From positions 1 through 33,522 of the IMG/VR virus record IMGVR_UViG_3300010392_000397: a stretch of DNA of 33,522 nt. One strand, given 5' to 3'. The notes beneath the pieces are model-generated. The model saw only the letters and a program-made list of their open reading frames with translations. It did no database searches and had not been told where the DNA came from. Of the stretch, positions 31,501-33,522 are shown in pieces. The DNA comes from a virus. How positions within the stretch are numbered: the first letter of the stretch is position 1; each line of letters opens with the position of its first letter. Both the position numbers and the translations under genes were made by a program.

Positions 31501-33522
31501 CCGCGTGGTATGCGCGGCGGTGTCTCGAATGTGAATTCCGGCATCATGCGCTTGAAGGGTTCTGAGCGCAAAGTCGGTCACGTCTTCGAGAACATGGTTA
31601 TGAACATGACCTACATGATGGACGCGGCTTATCGCAACCATGCCATGCAGCGTGTTGCGCTGGCTTATGATGGCGGTGCATTAGAGAAGATCGACCTTGA
31701 AACAGAAGCGGTTCAGATATCGTTGCAGCAGATGGCTTCTGCGCTACGCAAGGCGGGCCTCATTGTTGGTAACACGCCAGCGCCCGGGCAAGTCGATACC
31801 TTCGGTATGCAAGTAGTCCAGCGCATGACTCCCGAGCAGCGCGACCAGTGGCTGAAGGTGTTCCGCAAGGTCGCGCCAGCCGGCGACAACATTGTGACGG
31901 TGCTTCAGAACGGTCAGCGGGTTTACTACCGCGTTCACGATCCGCTACTGCTTCGCACTCTGCAGGGTGTTGGTACTCAGCGGTTCGACAACATTATGGG
32001 GCTGTTCGGCGGTTCTAAACGGTTGCTGACCACAATGGTTACAACTGACCCTGCATTTATGATGGCTAACTTCGTCCGTGACACACTGGCTGCGTGGGTA
32101 CAGTCTGACGTTGGTATGAAGCCATTTGTCGATTCAGTCAAAGGCATGAAGTCAGCTTGGAACGAAGATGAAGATATGCTGACCCTTATGGCGGCTGGTG
32201 CTGGTGGCGGTGGCTTCTATGACACCAACTCAGATGATGTTCGTAAGCTGATCGCCAAGAAAGTGCCTCGCGGTCACGTTGACAGCTTTATGAATTCGAT
32301 TGTTTCACCGTCCGGTATGTGGCGGTTCTGGCGGCGCGTTGGTAATGCTTCAGAGCAAGCCAACCGTGTTGCTGTTTATAAGCGTGTGCGCGGTGCTGGC
32401 GGTTCGGTAGCGGAAGCGGCTTATCAGGCGCGTGATGTGTTGAACTTCACGATGGTCGGTGACAACCCGACAGTCATGGCTCTGGTCGCTACCGTTCCGT
32501 TTTTTAATGCCAGGTTGCAGGGTTTGTATCGCCTGTCTCGCGGCGCGATGGATAACCCGAAGGCATTCGCCACCAAAGGCTTCATTCTGGCTGCTATGTC
32601 ACTGGCTCTGCTGTACCGGAATTGGGATAACGACGATTACGAACGGCTTCCAGAGTGGGATAAAGACCTGTACTGGCACATCTGGATCGGTCGCGATATG
32701 GCTAATGACAACAAGGGTGAACACTTCCGTATCCCGAAACCGTTTGAAGTGGGCGCTATGTTTGCCACAGTGCCTGAGCGTATCTGGCGCAAGACTGCCG
32801 GCAGGGATGATTTGAACCTGATGAAAGAGCGTGGGCTTTCGATGATGTTTGAAACCTTCGCCTTCAACCCTGTACCACAGCTGATTAAGCCTATATGGGA
32901 GCAGAAATCAAACCTCGATTTCTTTACGAACAGCCCGATTGTAGGCTTCAGTGAGCAGGGCCGGATACCAGAGGCTCAGTACAACCCGTGGACATCTGAG
33001 TTCATGCGTGAAATGGCAAAGGCTATGCCAGACAGCGCGCCGGCGTGGCTGCGCTCACCGCAGCGCCTAGAACACGCTTTGCGTGGTTACTTCGGTGCAA
33101 CTGGTATGTATATCCTTGATGCGGCTGACTACATGACGCGGGGCGCATTCGGATACCCGGACAAAACCGCCAAAGACATTCGTGACTACCCTGTTGTGAA
33201 ACGGTTCTGGCGCAACCCGAACCCGCGTTACACCAAGTACGCTAACCAGATGTACGGAATGCTGGAAGAATCAAACGACATCTATCGCACGATCAATGCT
33301 TATAAGAAGCAGGGGCTTGGTAAAGAAGCCAAAGCACTATACAAAGATAAAGTCGGTGTGCTGGCTGCGCGTAACAATCTGAACAAGATGCTGAAGGAAA
33401 TCCGCAAGGTCAATGACCGGATACGCCAAATCGAGTACAACAATGTGATGAATTCAGACGAAAAAAAGGCGGCCATAGACCGCCTTCAGAGTCGCAAGAA
33501 CAAGGTCATGTCGAGAGTGGAA
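22501..33522 (+). CDS. Giant phage polyvalent protein, 3' end beyond window
   Basis: One frame runs from ATG 22501 (AGGAAG 5 bases upstream) to the last base without a stop: 3674 codons and more. Domain order by residue: 1-40 duplicated SPLDDYL; 60-390 Gly/Ala-rich hydrophobic segments, possibly membrane-active; 461-540 Pro/Glu/Asp linker; 545-800 unknown; 800-815 KPKA linker; 820-1240 unknown, mixed alpha/beta; 1262-1380 InPase-like; 1420-1600 DdrB/ParB-like, then helices to about 1800; 1820-1910 unknown; 1960-2095 RadC-like JAMM; 2131-2230 degenerate RadC-like; 2260-2450 zincin; 2500-3160 mainly helical; 3170-3560 LPD38-like. Families of this kind, described for phages and conjugative elements, are thought to be delivered with the DNA and to counter host defence. 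The size rivals the N4 virion RNA polymerase, but I found no T7-like polymerase motifs in the visible part. Confidence 0.85.
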   Translation, partial: MASPLDDYLKQQYGGEGAPAKTESAGQQISGGSPLDDYLSSTYSSQISSQSDDPDIGASDYGRAVMGGFAQIGEGMGWLMRMGGMEDAGSALEDAASSAVDHWYSGMSADALHEISRDWTKVNPDGSWEIDDWSLHKVGLAGASSIPGTMLGMGAGGAVTKGLQLFANPFGRATLDAAVKAGSKAGASAATVAKGAAAAKKLRIVDGMLGGVGFGIGEGAVEGTAAGAEVYRQVMESDPEDLWANPRFQEIFQSAPELSPMERVQYASHTLANELSKSAASKVTGVSALLGAPLGSVLGKVLGGSGVWASNRLRGAGAGFLSEAVQEAGQSGSSRAIQNVTMQGIDLDLDTWDGVVDEMVGGAIAGGAMGVGFGTFDVNVSEREASYKSNKVAEAALARKFKEVTRVFANQGLDIAPVADVMNRASDPKDTDTTAAKALTELTQLATRAMSNPETFQPANQPANQPEAEAAPESAPESETQPEPDDDIPMTPQPDTAPQVDTGNTVQPPDTEPEPDSQPDGDTVTLPDTAPTGAAPDTSGGYDYVTSFPSPDESLKSDYTAAGGEWPDSQQKNEIFHQSVMSNVLSSRTKIEQLESAVASGFDPKTGKEPTSEAGRKRLAAAQKEVKKEADFIEGEFQTYLTAYGAKATSSLRRYIDYSRLPEAARSEQESLDKDLASIEAQGTDFTGFMGDVVNPKVKQGVVSLNKAGIKTSMSGDMYNAGLIYLDVESDVTGELPEGWVKTGRHIEQTKADVLGGDTKKAKMSPGTRIARKDTGPITKAEADALVAAFTPSEDNKTEAAPKPKAKPKAKPKAKTKADNSVPKLEPNDVKKLDKTHDAVKLSTGKINKPVEVGGRLFTAAGITHQGERGPKQIRYVELVPQEDYEGETIDVGQQIEQYDKGRQRGDWTGTRVQHGKKKYVVARNYEWNRDGGWGTSKEIFAPETKAPTEQTVDEFKVEVANAVVDAMRPYYSEEDTDGNSWLRRLKKHNDFKANKKNKKEAGTFSNDDIAFVIHSDQAEGVIIVTRYNKVLRKNAQIQVSAQWVLEQLAGNTDTDFQMFVTYKRGNMALNKTYDVEAGIPDIQPYLDQLPEYEQYSDRPHAEMFHGKLETVKVMNIDGTMVAIRRVIEHQDEIRSVHYTELTPIEDWNAETITDIEGFGETSNTKKGARRPWDYSGRVIDVDGKQYVAGDNFEYSNYDANDTGGIKREPGKIQNVEKGSVNAAAAASPFNPENDKPEPTTSQQNAGTEGNFEQPAIEWEAAGLTLRMQYPKGSERYGKTLKAHYGNIEGTKGHDRMKIDVIIGDALETSDKVWFVDQLDDGGMTYVQTKVLVGFNRKAAAMSAYKAMYPSGENISYQGKISELKDWIDSGQESQMTAPRGIFSGVNNFGSDSTSEEMKAGIGSNQQTLFGSRKVSTRWEIWDLRDLVASNLISGKKNKNYPEEMQPRDRSRDATQQWINETKSKFQPERVGFTTTAEDGAPVITKDGVVVSGNGRVMLFKSSFGKDENESTEALQKEYHDYIIKNESQFGFNFGEDKKDSVYGFSVLVRVIQEEMSDAELADLGKEGNVSAQAAFSPSEQAAKDVVSEKMIGMLNPDDKGNLLAASNMPFMVEFMNENIPVAERAAFMTEDGRPTKQLADRVQQAVFWTAYRNERILSLMAEEADPGIKNIIAALNKAAPNFARAQSAANGKLGDLDAVTPLTDAIEAIRSAKGAGLTVEEFLAQRDAFTEIDPTADRFARFLDANMRSGQRMGSALSHLAERINNEISKGSTEDIFGSEPASLDDLLSATNDYMKEQWGDAPKGKQNQLFSKRPVSRVSLAEGDIVSRIWYVDSLMHPVGPDGQFQQVNGNTFLYSSPDEISKVGGEVYAIDISNLNLSQFTVSPAKTKAAYPAKIRRDHILSKTEVYAILNKPETKPQPVPSAPPAAKKPTIIKPEKGTPATLYQQPVGNAVQSMIKYPHETVDTAQQAADIFHAVIGQKSHEVLLGLITDKNNKPLFVVRLSVGGISATTMYSEVFFPAVMSDPNGVNFWMAHNHPGGITTQSDSDRKLARSINLSLTQTGLNFKGSIVVARGSKYTFFHPGSGVDQSKREVERPQETGNEETIPLIERRFVGEVEEVPPAKINSAEDIEAWVQENLDGQEGILMLNQRAMITGFLPYDLDEAGLLRRGDMETGAPLIMRELGKAGANRIVLVSNRENYRTLNGVADNIKRLLNRLDMQFTDWINNGKTVRRTGGRGALPDTRAHKFLSAGTEQVEEGLTVEQVDMFLSPFKSQFGGVVDIEVVQSNSDLPFDVEPSDIIEGVYLEGTNKVYMVADNLRNADDVARVASHEIIGHYGLEKLPEFNDVLGAVKSMARSGNKRVADAWKEAELRNPNENNDVLAKETLAILTERGNNNIGILARARVAMRQALRRIGFNQEITEEEVDALIIRAARDLTKANMDYQQTIMSASQTATLENPDAFRDEISKAMEEIYEEYGPSTDAERINPVFSKGNVVEMSMPALSQTDRLFLEGAKNPAAMLELQKFIEDPMDTDALDSFIFETIKAARFIDADAQQGDIEIYPDRDYIENEREADIADTIDLISLAMEDIVLGRFVRNQTKYKSADEALIDLSRRMTTPAGRPFKPRFSKRYEDRHEPVGQHIDRFLSMLTPHNSFLGLIELKSFLKTPSGANREALLEQVRKDLIFQYTSKYQPKYKKHNPRNIDGLNKAMILIDDAFDTVASNLKIGTVKEFRDITKAFINKKYGNTRNMYSKRATGGDRMEALTGKYLAKPQEDYTLRDRMRIWFRNMTNWDWRAIRQNIIDNAESLRALEVDTFGQTLDAAYSPYKAVLATRNIRSVMTYVMIGGIPQLKDGSFQPKAGRKGIIEIFRPLTDHKDGNLLHLWELYAAAKRAKQLMNEKNKDGTEREKLFDPEDIEEILELKDKYLDENGESIFEKVHKDWMKMNSEALDLLEKSGVLDAELRKTFINNMYVPFHRAMESIEFDEYSKGEGRKPRGMRGGVSNVNSGIMRLKGSERKVGHVFENMVMNMTYMMDAAYRNHAMQRVALAYDGGALEKIDLETEAVQISLQQMASALRKAGLIVGNTPAPGQVDTFGMQVVQRMTPEQRDQWLKVFRKVAPAGDNIVTVLQNGQRVYYRVHDPLLLRTLQGVGTQRFDNIMGLFGGSKRLLTTMVTTDPAFMMANFVRDTLAAWVQSDVGMKPFVDSVKGMKSAWNEDEDMLTLMAAGAGGGGFYDTNSDDVRKLIAKKVPRGHVDSFMNSIVSPSGMWRFWRRVGNASEQANRVAVYKRVRGAGGSVAEAAYQARDVLNFTMVGDNPTVMALVATVPFFNARLQGLYRLSRGAMDNPKAFATKGFILAAMSLALLYRNWDNDDYERLPEWDKDLYWHIWIGRDMANDNKGEHFRIPKPFEVGAMFATVPERIWRKTAGRDDLNLMKERGLSMMFETFAFNPVPQLIKPIWEQKSNLDFFTNSPIVGFSEQGRIPEAQYNPWTSEFMREMAKAMPDSAPAWLRSPQRLEHALRGYFGATGMYILDAADYMTRGAFGYPDKTAKDIRDYPVVKRFWRNPNPRYTKYANQMYGMLEESNDIYRTINAYKKQGLGKEAKALYKDKVGVLAARNNLNKMLKEIRKVNDRIRQIEYNNVMNSDEKKAAIDRLQSRKNKVMSRVE
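22507..22617 (+). repeat. Duplicated SPLDDYL motif at the giant protein N-terminus
   Basis: Residues 3-9 (22507-22527) and 33-39 (22597-22617) both read SPLDDYL, followed by a polar Gln/Ser/Tyr stretch. Several codons differ at synonymous positions (TCG CCA TTA GAC versus TCC CCG CTC GAT). The protein sequence has therefore been kept while the DNA drifted. Confidence 0.75.
23869..23898 (+). repeat. 12-base tandem repeat, 2.5 copies
   Basis: CAGCCGGCTAAC is repeated at 23869-23880 and 23881-23892, with a partial third copy (CAGCCG). It encodes QPAN-QPAN-QP at the start of the acidic Pro-rich linker of the giant protein. Confidence 0.9.
24913..24942 (+). repeat. 12-base tandem repeat encoding KAKP linker
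   Basis: AAAGCCAAGCCT is present twice (24913-24924, 24925-24936) and then AAAGCA. It encodes a basic KAKPKAKPKA linker separating two uncharacterised regions of the giant protein. Confidence 0.9.
26284..26640 (+). other. InPase-like (pyrophosphatase-fold) domain of the giant protein
   Basis: Residues about 1262-1380 match the layout of the inorganic-pyrophosphatase-like domain found in polyvalent proteins: YGNIEGTKGHDRMKIDVIIGD, then DKVWFVDQLDDG, KVLVGFNRKAAAMSAYKAMY and a closing helix. From memory the usual acidic core reads G-x-D-G-D-H-V-D-V; here it is G-H-D-R-M-K-I-D-V, so one acidic position appears replaced. Catalytic competence is therefore doubtful. Confidence 0.68.
26758..27300 (+). 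other. DdrB/ParB-like domain of the giant protein
   Basis: Residues about 1420-1600. Signature elements are MQPRDRSRDA (1445-1454), GAPVITKDGVVVSGNGR (1480-1496) and EGNVSAQAAFSPSEQA (1569-1584). This order is that of the DdrB-like ParB-superfamily domain of phage polyvalent proteins, where the SGNGR segment corresponds to the nucleotide/DNA-binding signature. The following 200 residues are helical. Confidence 0.78.
28378..28785 (+). other. RadC-like JAMM (JAB/MPN) domain of the giant protein
   Basis: Residues about 1960-2095. All metal-site positions of a RadC-type JAMM domain are present: Glu1986 in SHEVLLGL, H2037-N-H2039-P, Ser2047 and Asp2050 (HNHPGG, six residues, SxxD). It should bind zinc and act as a protease or isopeptidase; RadC-like proteins remain poorly defined biochemically. 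Confidence 0.85.
28891..29200 (+). other. Degenerate second RadC-like unit
   Basis: Residues about 2131-2230 repeat the RadC pattern: EGILMLNQRAMITGFLP for the first strands, APLIMRELGKAGANRIVLVSN for the helix and strand before the metal motif, and then a closing helix. Where HNHPSG should stand it has NRENY (2199-2203), so the zinc site is absent. A catalytically dead duplicate is inferred. Confidence 0.5.
29280..29850 (+). other. Zincin metallopeptidase domain of the giant protein
   Basis: Residues about 2260-2450. The motif VASHEIIGHYGLEKL places His2334, Glu2335 and His2339 in the HExxxH(Y)G pattern seen in polyvalent-protein zincins, preceded by the characteristic KVYMVADNLRNADDVARVA. 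A third ligand may be Glu2388 or Glu2395 (VLAKETLAILTE). The closing helices (RQALRRIGFNQEITEEEVDA) also fit. This is the best candidate for self-processing of the polyprotein. Confidence 0.75.
32008..33180 (+). other. LPD38-like C-terminal region of the giant protein
   Basis: Residues about 3170-3560, with the recognisable segments TTDPAFMMANFVRDTLAAWV, GNASEQANRVAVYKRVRGAG, AYQARDVLNFTMVGDNPTVM and VPFFNARLQGLYRL. This is the layout of the large polyvalent protein-associated domain LPD38, a helical region of unknown function near the C-terminus of such proteins. A hydrophobic helix lies at GFILAAMSLALLYRNW. Confidence 0.7.

Noticed and set aside
22501-33522. N4-type virion RNA polymerase in the giant gene
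   Set aside because: No T7-like polymerase motifs (for example R-x3-K-x6-YG) were seen on reading the translation. The part beyond the window cannot be judged.
1-33522. tRNA genes, CRISPR arrays, insertion sequences, integrase and attachment sites
   Set aside because: Intergenic gaps are all under about 70 bases and contain only ribosome sites and hairpins. No cloverleaf, regularly spaced repeat or recombinase motif was recognised.

Overview
The window is a tightly packed, single-strand (+) stretch of a tailed-phage genome or prophage. It contains the packaging, head, tail, lysis and ejection modules. Terminase, portal, scaffold-like and N4-gp56-type capsid genes run in order, and no tail-sheath or long tape-measure gene is visible. 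This points to a short-tailed (podovirus-like) phage. An Rz/Rz1-type spanin pair implies a Gram-negative host; nothing in the sequence fixes the host further. No tRNA, CRISPR, integrase or transposase was recognised, and every minus-strand reading frame looks like a shadow of a + strand gene.

Layout: 1-567 is the 3' end of a structural-looking gene. 568-2085 is the terminase large subunit, followed by a small HTH-type gene and a beta-rich probable virion protein (2416-3795). 3792-9857 holds an unknown gene, the portal, an unknown gene, a scaffold-like protein, the major capsid protein and a probable decoration protein. 9882-10409 carries two near-duplicate terminator/Shine-Dalgarno cassettes, each in front of a tiny basic gene. 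10415-15822 contains a SAP-like protein, a head-tail adaptor candidate, a large tail hub/nozzle candidate and three small beta-rich proteins. 15837-18321 is the lysis region: a membrane coiled-coil protein, a TTG-started SLT-like lysin candidate, a membrane protein, a two-helix holin candidate, and Rz with overlapping Rz1. 18285-22477 encodes five proteins likely to be internal or ejected virion components, one GNAT-like. 22501 to the right edge is one uninterrupted frame of 3674 codons with no stop.

The giant gene is the most interesting object. I translated it codon by codon; it reads as a phage polyvalent protein. In order it has a Gly/Ala-rich hydrophobic N-terminus, acidic Pro-rich linkers, an inorganic-pyrophosphatase-like domain, a DdrB/ParB-like domain, a RadC-like JAMM domain with an intact HNHP motif, a second RadC-like unit lacking that motif, a zincin with HEIIGH, and a C-terminal LPD38-like region. 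Short [F/Y]-S-K-[R/G] motifs recur at apparent domain boundaries. The simplest model is a polyprotein packaged in the virion and ejected with the DNA to counter host defences or prepare the genome. That role is inference.

Other structure not explained by genes: GCCGGC is strongly over-represented in all three codon phases; the capsid start codon lies in the stem of a perfect 8-bp hairpin whose loop displays the SD; and genes are linked by TAATG, ATGA, GTGA and TTGA overlaps with many non-ATG starts in the lysis and ejection blocks. No gap between genes exceeds about 70 bases.
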